This document shows positions 30,488-38,525 of a stretch of DNA of 64,000 nt, piece after piece. The position numbers were made by a program, and so were the translations under genes. The first letter of the stretch is position 1, and every line of letters starts with the position of its first letter. This DNA comes from Prochlorococcus sp. AG-418-C09 (GTDB lineage Bacteria; Cyanobacteriota; Cyanobacteriia; PCC-6307; Cyanobiaceae). The DNA lies in contig QCLS01000001.1 in the NCBI GenBank assembly GCA_003214355.1, forward strand, positions 1 through 64,000, read 5' to 3'. Under the pieces are notes generated by a model. That model ran no database searches, was not told the origin of the DNA, and saw only the letters and a list, made by a program, of their open reading frames with translations.

Positions 30488-30564
30488 TAAGATACTAAAA
30501 TTTATAAAACTTTTCATTTTATGTGATCAACAAGTAATATATATTTAATTGTATTTTTAAACGA

Positions 30565-31038
30565 ATGTTAAGTAAATTCTTTAATTCAAACCTTATAAGA
30601 AATAAAAGCATAAAGGTTCATGCTCACTGTGATGGACCTTGTGGTGTTTATGACCCTGCTTCCGCAAGAGTAGCTGCTGAGGCCGTTTTATCCATGACAA
30701 AGAAATTAATTGATTTAACACCTCCAGAGAATACAAATTCTGATGATTGGGCTACGTACAGTAACACATTTTCAAGATATGTAGCAGTTAAAGAAGAACA
30801 AGCCAAAGAGACCAAAAAAGAAATTCTTATACTTTGGACTGACTATTTCAAGCCAGTTCACTTAGAAACATTTCCCGATTTACACGACAATATTTGGAAA
30901 GCAGCAAAACTTTGTAGCGCCTGCAAAGTGAATATTGACCTTAACCAAGCAGAGGAACTCATGATTTACGTAGAAAAAATTCATAACATTTTTTGGAAAT
31001 CGAAAGGTAGATCTGATGCTTTTATAAAAGCCAGTTAA
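30565..31038 (+). CDS. sodN: Nickel superoxide dismutase
   Basis: Ni-containing superoxide dismutase precursor of 157 residues. The nickel hook begins at His21 (HCDGPCGVYD): His21, Cys22 and Cys26 are the ligands His1, Cys2 and Cys6 of the mature enzyme. The first 20 residues (MLSKFFNSNL...) must be removed by the SodX protease to free His1. The rest is the usual four-helix bundle and has the conserved Pro-Ala-Ser-Ala stretch after the hook. Prochlorococcus is known to rely on this dismutase. sodX follows directly and a candidate metal transporter is convergent with it. Confidence 0.97.
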   Translation: MLSKFFNSNLIRNKSIKVHAHCDGPCGVYDPASARVAAEAVLSMTKKLIDLTPPENTNSDDWATYSNTFSRYVAVKEEQAKETKKEILILWTDYFKPVHLETFPDLHDNIWKAAKLCSACKVNIDLNQAEELMIYVEKIHNIFWKSKGRSDAFIKAS

Positions 31039-31073
31039 AAATCAAGAATTACCTTACCGATATAATTTTACTA

Positions 31074-31415
31074 CTGTTTGGATTAAGAAAAACAGCAGTT
31101 GTTTGTGGAATATCAATGGAGCCATCACTTAAAAGTGGTGATATTGTATTTTTCAAGCAATATTTTGCTAATAAATCAACCTTAAAATTGGGTCATATTG
31201 TTATTTTTAATCATCCATTCAAAAATATTAAATTAATCAAAAGAGTAAAAACAATAAATGAATTTGGGGTTGAAGTTTGTGGAGATAACAAAGGCAATAG
31301 CACTGATAGTGAATTCTTTGGTTTTATTCAAAAAAGCAAAGTTTTGGGGATTGTAACATCAAGTATTAATAGTCAAACATTTAAAGTATTGAAGACATTG
31401 TCAGCCCGCAAATAG
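31074..31415 (+). CDS. sodX: SodX, NiSOD maturation protease (start uncertain)
   Basis: S26-type signal-peptidase-like protease that cleaves the SodN propeptide. The conserved opening ALRKTAVVCGISMEPSLKSGD-like stretch lies at about 31080-31140 and continues as GHIVIFNHPF, VCGDNKGNSTDS and GFIQKSKVLGIV. The nucleophile Ser is coded just before the first ATG (31116), so translation must begin upstream. The frame stays open back to a stop at 31014, yet holds no ATG, GTG or TTG. I chose CTG at 31074 as a placeholder; ATT at 31065 or ATA at 31062 are alternatives. About 113 residues result. Confidence 0.72.
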   Translation: MFGLRKTAVVCGISMEPSLKSGDIVFFKQYFANKSTLKLGHIVIFNHPFKNIKLIKRVKTINEFGVEVCGDNKGNSTDSEFFGFIQKSKVLGIVTSSINSQTFKVLKTLSARK

Positions 31416-32078
31416 GATAAAATTATTCTGCAACCACATGAAACCTAAGATAATAGACATTGAACCTGCAAAGCCTACTAATCTTTTAACGAATTTCTGA
31501 CCCAACCTTAATGAGAAACTTGATAATAGAAAAGTAAAAAGATTCATAATTGCTATTGAACCTATTAAGTATGAAATAAAATATATAGAAACTTGAATCG
31601 TAGTGAACTCATCATTAAGTGTGGGAAGTATAGCAACATAATGTCTCCAACCAGCTAATCCATGCAACAACCCTAAACCAGAAAAAGTATGTGAATGCCT
31701 TTGAAGAGATTCTTTAGTATGAAAATGTAAATGTTGATGGGAAATACCTTCTTTATGTTCATGATTGTGTGAATGGAGCCTCAATCCCAGTGCTAATTTT
31801 ACTGCAAATATTCCAACTAATATTAAAGCAAACCCTACCAATAGTTCCGCATAAGAGGAAAATTTTTCTAATAAAGGGTTCTCGTTATCATTAATAGAAA
31901 AAGCTATAACTATCGGAATAATTAGACCTGAAGAATGACCTAGCCCCCAAGATAGAGAATTTCTAAATGCAGTTTTTGGTTCAGAGAAAGAAGAAGGAGC
32001 TAAAGCAATGAAATGGTCTGGCCCTGATATCACATGTACTATCCCAAAAACCAGACCTGCAAATATTGCCTCTATCAT
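31401..32078 (-). CDS. NicO/UreH-like nickel or cobalt transporter
   Basis: Membrane protein of 225 residues with about six hydrophobic segments. Segment 1 has His15-x5-Asp21-His22 (HVISGPDH), as in NicO/UreH-type metal permeases. A His-rich loop at about 102-128 (HSHNHEHKEG, HQHLHFH) is a likely metal-binding site, followed by GLLHGLAGWRHY. Its position next to sodN-sodX, convergent and overlapping sodX by 15 bases, makes nickel the probable substrate. Cobalt is the alternative. Confidence 0.8.
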   Translation of the reverse strand: MIEAIFAGLVFGIVHVISGPDHFIALAPSSFSEPKTAFRNSLSWGLGHSSGLIIPIVIAFSINDNENPLLEKFSSYAELLVGFALILVGIFAVKLALGLRLHSHNHEHKEGISHQHLHFHTKESLQRHSHTFSGLGLLHGLAGWRHYVAILPTLNDEFTTIQVSIYFISYLIGSIAIMNLFTFLLSSFSLRLGQKFVKRLVGFAGSMSIILGFMWLQNNFILFAG

Positions 32079-32136
32079 TATTAATATTAATTTACTAACT
32101 AGATTTATGATTCATAGCATAAATTTTAACTTATTA

Positions 32137-33024
32137 TTATTTACTATCGGTTAATTTCTTGAAAGCCTGATTAAGATTAGGTTGCTTCATTAAAACTTCA
32201 CCAATTAAAACTGCCTTAATGCCTATTGATTTAAGCATTTCTAGATCCTCTTTGCTATTTATTCCAGATTCACTTACAAACAAAATATCTTCCCTTAATT
32301 TAGTATTCGAATGTTTCCCCATCATATTTACAGTATTCTTCAAATCCGTCTTAAACGTCTTCAAATCTCTATTATTAATCCCTACCAAATTAAAACAATT
32401 TAAATTCAATACTCTATTTAATTCTTTAGAGTTATGAACTTCAACCAACACATCAAGTTTTAACTTGTCTGCAATCCTTTTCAAATAAACTAAATCACTA
32501 TCATTTAATATTGCTGCTATTAATAATATTGCATCAGCACCAGCAATCCTGGCTTTATAGACTTGATAAGCCGAAATAATAAAGTCTTTACATATAATAG
32601 GTAGGTGTGTTACTTCTCTAACTTTAGACAAGATTTCATAACTGCCTTGAAAGAACTTTTTATCAGTTAATACTGATATACAAGAAGCTCCCTCTTCTTG
32701 ATAAATTGAGGCTATTTCTTCAGGCTTAAAATCTTCTCTAATAACACCTTTACTTGGACTGGCTTTTTTTATTTCAGCTATGATAGCTGGCTGAAAATGA
32801 TTATTTCTTAAACTTCTTATGAAACCCTTTGTGGGAGATAAATTATCTATCTGCTTGATGAGTTCTTCTAAAGAGAGAACTTTTCTAAAATTGGTAATTT
32901 CTATATCTTTATACCAAACAATTTCCTCCAAAATATTTTTTGCCTCAGACTCTTTATGAGGTATTGCATACTCTAAATCATCAACTCTAACTTTAGGGTT
33001 TGGAGGCTTTCTTCTAATATCCAT
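32137..33024 (-). CDS. trpC: Indole-3-glycerol phosphate synthase
   Basis: Tryptophan synthesis enzyme of 295 residues, longer than the usual ~260 because of a cyanobacterial N-terminal extension of about 30 residues ([13 protein letters not shown]...). The TIM barrel shows [39 protein letters not shown] and VSESGI. It follows lpd (10-base gap) on the same strand, so it may be in a transcript with lpd and the SpoU gene. Confidence 0.95.
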   Translation of the reverse strand: MDIRRKPPNPKVRVDDLEYAIPHKESEAKNILEEIVWYKDIEITNFRKVLSLEELIKQIDNLSPTKGFIRSLRNNHFQPAIIAEIKKASPSKGVIREDFKPEEIASIYQEEGASCISVLTDKKFFQGSYEILSKVREVTHLPIICKDFIISAYQVYKARIAGADAILLIAAILNDSDLVYLKRIADKLKLDVLVEVHNSKELNRVLNLNCFNLVGINNRDLKTFKTDLKNTVNMMGKHSNTKLREDILFVSESGINSKEDLEMLKSIGIKAVLIGEVLMKQPNLNQAFKKLTDSK

Positions 33025-33034
33025 TAATATTTAT

Positions 33035-34474
33035 TTAATTAATTTGATGAGCAGCTTGCTTGTAAGCAACCTCTACAACCTCACTAAGAGTTGGATGAGT
33101 ATGTACTTCCATAGATAATTGACATACATCCTGCTCCCTTGAAATAGCATTGGCTATTTCCTGAATTAAATCAGCAGCATGCAGCCCGTAAATATGAGCA
33201 CCGAGTACTTTTCCATTATCTTTATTGAAAATCAATTTAAGCATCCCATCACTTTCAAGTTCAGCTAGAGCCTTAGAATTTGCCTTGAAATAGCTTTTAA
33301 CAATCCCAAGATTAAAATTATCTTTTAAGGCTAATTCTTTTGCCTCATTTTCAGATAATCCAACAGAACTTATTTCTGGATGCGTAAATGTTGCTGCAGG
33401 AATGGATAAATAATCAATTTCTTTCACTTGGCCGCAAATATTCTCAACAGCAATAGTTCCTTGGGCAGCGGCCGTATGTGCAAGCATTAGCTTGCCTGTA
33501 ACATCTCCAACAGCCCATAAATTAGGAATAACCTTATTACCGCTTTTAACTCTCATTTGCTTATCAATCTCTATGAAGCCTTTGACTGTTTCAACTCCTA
33601 ATTTATCAAGATTTAAACCTTTACTATTAGGACTTCTTCCTGTAGCAACTAATACTGCATCAACCTCTAGATTTTCAACAATTTCTTTAGATTTAGGATC
33701 AGTCAGTTCAATCTTTACTGGACAGCCTGGGGTGATTCTTGTTGCAAAAACATTTGATTTTGTTTCTATATCTCTAGACTTTATTAAGTTCTTTTGAGCA
33801 ATCTTAGTGATATCCGGATCAAATGTGGGCATTATATTCTTTAAGGCTTCTATCATAGTTACTTCGCAGCCCAAGGCAGTATAAACATCAGCGAATTCAA
33901 GGCCAATATATCCGCTTCCGATAATAGCTATCCATTTTGGTAACCACTCAAGCTTTACCGCGTCATCACTTGTAAAAACAGTCCTATTATCAATCTCAAT
34001 TCCTCGAGGAACAAAAGGGGAAGAACCTGTTGCAATTATGGTATTTTTGCATTTAAGGATTTTATCAACTCCATTTTGATTTCTTATGCCCACTCTCTGA
34101 TGGCCTTCTAGCCTTCCAAAACCCCTTATTATTTTTACTCCATTTCTAATTAGGGTTTTAGTTAGATTTTCTCTAATATTTAAAACTAAATTATTTGCAT
34201 GCTCTGCAATTTTAGATCGTTCAAACCTTACTGGAGCAGCATGTATTCCTAATTTAGATAAGTGATCATAATTTGCAATTTCTCTAACTTTTCCACTAGC
34301 TGCTAAAAGAGCTTTAGAGGGAACACATCCTTTGTTAACGCAAGTGCCTCCCATCTCATTGTTCTCAATAATGGCAACTTTTAAACCTTTTTCAGCAGCG
34401 TGCTTGGCGGCATCGAAGCCTCCATAACCTGCCCCGATAACTATTAAATCAAAGTCAAATTTTGAAGTGGTCAC
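33035..34474 (-). CDS. lpd: Dihydrolipoyl dehydrogenase (E3)
   Basis: Flavoprotein component of the pyruvate dehydrogenase complex, 479 residues. The FAD-binding motif is VIGAGYGGFDAAKHA, the redox disulfide is GGTCVNKGCVPSK, the NAD motif is IIGSGYIGLEFADVY and the C-terminal dimer interface has EVHTHPTLSEV with the active-site His. The start is GTG. The stop of the preceding SpoU gene overlaps this start by 4 bases (GTGA). Confidence 0.96.
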   Translation of the reverse strand: MTTSKFDFDLIVIGAGYGGFDAAKHAAEKGLKVAIIENNEMGGTCVNKGCVPSKALLAASGKVREIANYDHLSKLGIHAAPVRFERSKIAEHANNLVLNIRENLTKTLIRNGVKIIRGFGRLEGHQRVGIRNQNGVDKILKCKNTIIATGSSPFVPRGIEIDNRTVFTSDDAVKLEWLPKWIAIIGSGYIGLEFADVYTALGCEVTMIEALKNIMPTFDPDITKIAQKNLIKSRDIETKSNVFATRITPGCPVKIELTDPKSKEIVENLEVDAVLVATGRSPNSKGLNLDKLGVETVKGFIEIDKQMRVKSGNKVIPNLWAVGDVTGKLMLAHTAAAQGTIAVENICGQVKEIDYLSIPAATFTHPEISSVGLSENEAKELALKDNFNLGIVKSYFKANSKALAELESDGMLKLIFNKDNGKVLGAHIYGLHAADLIQEIANAISREQDVCQLSMEVHTHPTLSEVVEVAYKQAAHQIN

Positions 34475-35307
34475 TTTTTCTTTTTGGAGATTGAGGTTAA
34501 TGCGATTCTTTTACGTTCAAGCAATAATGGAACAGCAACAGAAGCTACATTTAACGATTCTACAAGCTCACTATGCGGAATAGTAATTGTTTCATTAAAA
34601 GCATCTACAATTTTATGATGTATTCCACTACCTTCATTGCCTAAAATAAGAGCGGTTGGCTTGGACCAATTTAATTCCCAATAAGGCTTTGATGTCCTTT
34701 TGGGGAATTTATCTTTACCTCCTGTAGAAACTATTTGAAACCCATTTCTATCAAGATCTTCTAAACAACTAAGTAAATCATGAATTACTTTATCCTCATC
34801 ACCAATTAATCTTTTATATGGGAGATGAAATATTGATCCACAGGAAGATCTTAATACTTTCTGATTCAATGGATTTGCCCCTCCACCAAGTAAAATTTTA
34901 TTGACTCCGGCAGCTAATGCAGTCCTAAAAAGATTACCTAAATTCCCAGGATCCTGGACCCTATCAAGCACAAGAATAAAGTCATCTTTCTTTTCATAAA
35001 TAAACTTTGGTATTGATGAAATTCTTATTAAAGCTGCCACCCCATCAGGAGTTTTAGTAGTAATTGATGTAGCCAAAACCTCATGAGATACCTTTGTAAT
35101 TAATGAAGAGTTAATTTTTTCTTTTAATAAGTTATTTTTTTTTAACCAAGCCTCTGTTGCAATTACTTTGAAAGGTTGAATTCTTGAGTTAATTAATTCT
35201 TGAATTAAATTTGTCCCCTCTATACAAAAACAATCCTCATCTTTTGCAGGAGATTTATCTTTAAAAGATCTAAATCTTTTAATTAAAGAATTACTTTTAC
35301 TAGTAAT
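34471..35307 (-). CDS. SpoU/TrmH-family RNA methyltransferase (start uncertain)
   Basis: 2'-O-ribose methyltransferase for rRNA or tRNA. The SPOUT core has LVLDRVQDPGNLGNLFRTA, LILGNEGSGI and IPHSELVESLNVASV. A TTG at 35076 would begin inside the substrate-binding domain. The same frame remains open upstream and codes for a good SpoU_sub_bind domain: ITSKSNSLIKRFRSFK, FCIEGTNLIQELI and ITKVSHEVLATSI. No ATG, GTG or TTG exists between the stop at 35362 and that TTG; I set the start at an ATT (35307) where homologues usually begin. A sequence error or frameshift is the alternative. About 278 residues. Confidence 0.75.
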   Translation of the reverse strand: MTSKSNSLIKRFRSFKDKSPAKDEDCFCIEGTNLIQELINSRIQPFKVIATEAWLKKNNLLKEKINSSLITKVSHEVLATSITTKTPDGVAALIRISSIPKFIYEKKDDFILVLDRVQDPGNLGNLFRTALAAGVNKILLGGGANPLNQKVLRSSCGSIFHLPYKRLIGDEDKVIHDLLSCLEDLDRNGFQIVSTGGKDKFPKRTSKPYWELNWSKPTALILGNEGSGIHHKIVDAFNETITIPHSELVESLNVASVAVPLLLERKRIALTSISKKKK

Positions 35308-35452
35308 AACAAGATTTATATTTTCTATGATGAGAGATGAATATAGAACTTCCTTAATATTTTAGTTTTGTGGTTGAACTTTAACAATTTCCTTCAATAT
35401 TATTAACGAAATAAAATTAGAAATATTTGAATTGTTAAGAATATATTTAAAA

Positions 35453-35534
35453 TGCGGATAGGGAGATTTGAACTCCGATGACTTAGAGTCACATACGTCT
35501 GAAATATACCTTCTAGAAATTAGGCGAGATCTGC
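35453..35534 (-). pseudogene. Degenerate tRNA-Leu(CAG)-like sequence
   Basis: Read on the reverse strand, the last third is a good tRNA 3' half: T-arm CGGAG-TTCAAAT-CTCCC (one mismatch) followed by TATCCGC and discriminator A. Upstream are a variable hairpin TGACT-CTA-AGTCA, as in class II tRNAs, and an anticodon arm with loop TTCAGAC (anticodon CAG, Leu). The 82-base 5' end GCAGATC pairs at only five of seven acceptor positions and the D-arm lacks its GG. It therefore looks like a decayed or very diverged tRNA-Leu. It lies in the 360-base gap before murA. Confidence 0.4.
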
Positions 35535-35669
35535 TATTATCAAAACAATTTGCTCTAACCGGCAAAAATTCGCTAATAACATAAGTGTTGATTAACACCT
35601 TTTCCATTACGAATGGGTAGACTATCAAACAAAATTTTGGCATTATGTAAACAATCAATTTCTTAATGA

Positions 35670-37040
35670 ATGTTCTGCGAAAGTAAGAATAAGTCAGATC
35701 TTAAATTTCAAAATTTAAAGATAATTGGCCAAAAAAAATTAAAGGGAAATATTAAAGTAAGTGGTGCGAAGAATTCTTCTTTAGTTTTACTTGCAGCTTC
35801 TTTATTAACTGACGAGAATTTAACTCTATTTAATGTTCCTGATTTAACTGATATTGAGAAGATGAAACATATATTAAAAACTCTAGGAGTTCAACTTAAT
35901 GAAAAAAATGATTTTTTGGAAATTAACTCTAAAAAATTACATCTATGTGAACTCCCTTATGATCTAGTTAATGGATTAAGAGCTAGTTTCTTTTGTATTG
36001 GTCCATTATTAACTAAATTAGGAGAGGCAAATTTAGCACTTCCTGGAGGATGTAAAATAGGGGCAAGACCAATTGAAGAGCACATAAGAGGATTGAAAGC
36101 TTTAGGCGCGACAATTAAAATTGATGATGGTGCTGTCCAAGCAACCATTAAAAACAAAAAAAAGAAACTCCAAGGGGCAAACATCGTACTTAATTGTCCG
36201 AGCGTTGGAGCTACTGAAACACTCATAATGGCTGCGAGCTTAGCAGAAGGTCAAACAATAATCGAGAATGCAGCTAGAGAGCCTGAAATCCAAGATCTAT
36301 GTTATATGCTCAACAAAATGGGTGCAAAAATATTTGGTGCTGGACAATCAAGAATTATAATAGATGGCGTAAAGAAATTATATGGCTGTTCCCACAAAGT
36401 TATACCTGATAGGATAGAAGCAGGAACTTTTTTAATTGCCGCCGCTGCAACTTTATCTTCAATTACAGTCTCACCCGTAATTCCGAATCATCTTGATTCA
36501 GTCTTAAATAAACTAAAAGAAGCCGGAAGTAAAATTACTATTAAAGGAAATTCAATATCCATAAATACAAAGTCCATTAAGGCAGTCAATATTAAAACTG
36601 CTCCTTTCCCAGGATTTCCAACTGACTTGCAGGCTCCCTTTACAGCCCTAATGTCTATTGCTGAGGGTAAATCAATAATCTCAGAAACTATTTTTGAAAA
36701 CAGAATGAATCATATTCAACCCTTAAATCAAATGGGTGCTTCAATAGAGGTTAGAGATAATACTGCATTTATTCAAGGAGTAAACCAGCTGCGTGCACAA
36801 AGTATTATTGGCCATGATCTAAGATCATCCGCCGCTATGATTATTGCAGCTTTAACAGCTGGAGGCTGCAGTACTATAGAAGGCCTTGAACATCTTGACA
36901 GAGGGTATGAAGATTTTGAGTTGAAATTAACCAATATTGGAGCTGATATTATTAGAGTATTAAAAAAAAATAATAATTCAGACTCACCATTAGATTTAAA
37001 TTCAACTTCTCAACCAACAAAGAATTTTCGAGCTGCATAG
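35670..37040 (+). CDS. murA: UDP-N-acetylglucosamine 1-carboxyvinyltransferase
   Basis: First committed enzyme of peptidoglycan synthesis, 456 residues. It is longer than the usual ~420 by an N-terminal extension and a Ser/Asn-rich C-terminal tail. The family core begins KIIGQKKLKGNIKVSGAKN (catalytic Lys in SGAKN). Catalytic Cys is in PGGCKIGARPIEEH, and TRFPTDLQAP-like FPGFPTDLQAP is present. The Cys means it should be fosfomycin sensitive by family rule. The ATG start follows the gap with the tRNA-like sequence. Confidence 0.95.
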   Translation: MFCESKNKSDLKFQNLKIIGQKKLKGNIKVSGAKNSSLVLLAASLLTDENLTLFNVPDLTDIEKMKHILKTLGVQLNEKNDFLEINSKKLHLCELPYDLVNGLRASFFCIGPLLTKLGEANLALPGGCKIGARPIEEHIRGLKALGATIKIDDGAVQATIKNKKKKLQGANIVLNCPSVGATETLIMAASLAEGQTIIENAAREPEIQDLCYMLNKMGAKIFGAGQSRIIIDGVKKLYGCSHKVIPDRIEAGTFLIAAAATLSSITVSPVIPNHLDSVLNKLKEAGSKITIKGNSISINTKSIKAVNIKTAPFPGFPTDLQAPFTALMSIAEGKSIISETIFENRMNHIQPLNQMGASIEVRDNTAFIQGVNQLRAQSIIGHDLRSSAAMIIAALTAGGCSTIEGLEHLDRGYEDFELKLTNIGADIIRVLKKNNNSDSPLDLNSTSQPTKNFRAA

Positions 37041-37262
37041 TTAAGTTAAAACTCTCTTTCGTTTTACTTGAGTGATTTCAACCAATTTATTAATAATTAA
37101 AAAAGATATTTTGTCTGTTGATATTTACCTTTTAGAATCAACAAATGGATGAACATCATTTTTTAATAAAAAGAATGCAGTACTTCCATAGACTTCAAAA
37201 TAGTGCCAAAAAAGCCTATTTTTGCTATGATTTTTTCTGTAGTTAATCGCTGAAAAAGCAAT

Positions 37263-37344
37263 GGGAGCGTGGTGGAATTGGTAGACGCACCGCACTCAAA
37301 ATGCGGCACCTTAGGGTATGTCGGTTCAAGTCCGACCGCTCCCA
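37263..37344 (+). tRNA. trnL-CAA: tRNA-Leu (CAA)
   Basis: Full cloverleaf: acceptor GGGAGCG pairs with CGCTCCC, discriminator A. The D-loop has TGGTAG, the anticodon loop is CTCAAAA (anticodon CAA) on a CCGCA/TGCGG stem, and a long variable arm (CACCTTAGGGTATG) marks it as class II. The T-arm is TCGGT-TCAAGTC-CGAC-like. CCA is not encoded. The extended -10-like TGCTATGAT at about 37221-37230 may be its promoter. argD begins 6 bases downstream. Confidence 0.95.
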
Positions 37345-37349
37345 CTTTA

Positions 37350-38525
37350 ATGAACACTTATAGTCGATTTAATGTTTCTTTTAAAAAAGGGAAGGGTTGT
37401 TGGCTATGGGATCAGAAAGGGAACAAATATCTTGATGCAGTTTCAGGAATTGCTACTTGCAGTCTAGGTCATAGCGACAGAGTTCTAAGAAAAAAATTAA
37501 CTTCCCAATTAAAAAAAATTCAACATGTATCAAATTTATATAAAATAGAAGAGCAAGAATTATTAAGTCAGTGGTTAACAAATCATAGTTGTGCAGAAAG
37601 TGTTTTCTTTTGCAATAGTGGGGCTGAGGCCAACGAATCCGCAATAAAATTACTAAGAAAATATGGTAACCAAACTAACTCCAAGAAGGAGTCTATTATC
37701 CTAGCCGCAGAGTCAGGCTTTCATGGAAGAACCTTTGCAGCTTTGAGCGCTACAGGACAGCCAAAATATCACGAGGGATTTCAGCCATTATTAACTGGGT
37801 TTAAATTCTTTGAATATAACAATATTGAGTCTGTAAGTAATTTATTTGAGGAATGTAATTCAAATAATAAAAATGTATCTGGAGTAATTATTGAGCCAAT
37901 TCAAGGTGAAGGTGGGGTTATTAAGGGTGACAAAGCCTTCTTCAACAAGTTGAGAAAGCTTTGTTCAGAACATAATTCTTTGTTAATATTTGATGAAGTA
38001 CAAAGTGGTGTTGGTAGAACAGGTAAATTATGGGGATATCAGAATCTGGAAATCGAGCCTGATGGCTTCACTCTTGCCAAGGGTTTAGGAGGAGGACATC
38101 CTATTGGTGCGCTATTAGTAAATAAGAAAGCAAATATATTTAACCCTGGAGACCATGCAAGTACTTTTGGAGGTAATCCCTTTGCATGCACGGCAGCTTT
38201 AACAGTATTGGAAGAAATACAGAAAAGAAAACTACTAAGCAATGTTTGTTTGAGAGGTAAGCAACTAGAGAAAGGATTATCTTTGTTATCTAAGAAATTC
38301 CCAAATATCATTGAAGGTAAAAGAGGATTTGGACTTCTTCAAGGTTTAGTTATCAAAAAGGAATACATAGATGCAAAAACTATTACTCTAAAAGCATTTG
38401 AAATGGGGCTTCTTATTGTGCCTGCTGGAGGAAATGTTATAAGGTTAGTTCCCCCTTTAATAATATCTAGAAATGAGATTAAAGACTTAGTCAAGAAACT
38501 AAACCTAATTTTTGAGGCGATATAA
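37350..38525 (+). CDS. argD: Acetylornithine aminotransferase
   Basis: PLP-dependent aminotransferase of arginine synthesis, 391 residues. I start at the ATG at 37350 (MNTYSRFNV); an upstream frame through the tRNA is accidental. Motifs are FFCNSGAEANESA, LLIFDEVQSGVGRTG and the PLP lysine in FTLAKGLGGGHPIGA. The stop overlaps the folC start by 14 bases. Confidence 0.95.
   Translation: MNTYSRFNVSFKKGKGCWLWDQKGNKYLDAVSGIATCSLGHSDRVLRKKLTSQLKKIQHVSNLYKIEEQELLSQWLTNHSCAESVFFCNSGAEANESAIKLLRKYGNQTNSKKESIILAAESGFHGRTFAALSATGQPKYHEGFQPLLTGFKFFEYNNIESVSNLFEECNSNNKNVSGVIIEPIQGEGGVIKGDKAFFNKLRKLCSEHNSLLIFDEVQSGVGRTGKLWGYQNLEIEPDGFTLAKGLGGGHPIGALLVNKKANIFNPGDHASTFGGNPFACTAALTVLEEIQKRKLLSNVCLRGKQLEKGLSLLSKKFPNIIEGKRGFGLLQGLVIKKEYIDAKTITLKAFEMGLLIVPAGGNVIRLVPPLIISRNEIKDLVKKLNLIFEAI

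Noticed and set aside
35362-35658. A 98-codon reverse ORF before murA
   Set aside because: It covers the tRNA-like sequence and has no coding character or family match.
35440-35660. tmRNA (one-piece or permuted) at the tRNA-like site
   Set aside because: No 5' acceptor strand matching TATCCGC was found on either side and no tag-like reading frame of the picocyanobacterial kind is visible.
35440-35660. Group I intron in a tRNA-Leu(UAA) gene
   Set aside because: The anticodon loop reads CAG, no 5' exon with GACTTAA is present and intron core motifs are lacking.
37269-37349. Frame that would start argD inside tRNA-Leu
   Set aside because: The first 27 codons lie in the tRNA gene (37263-37344). 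The natural start is the ATG at 37350, right before the family's N-terminus.
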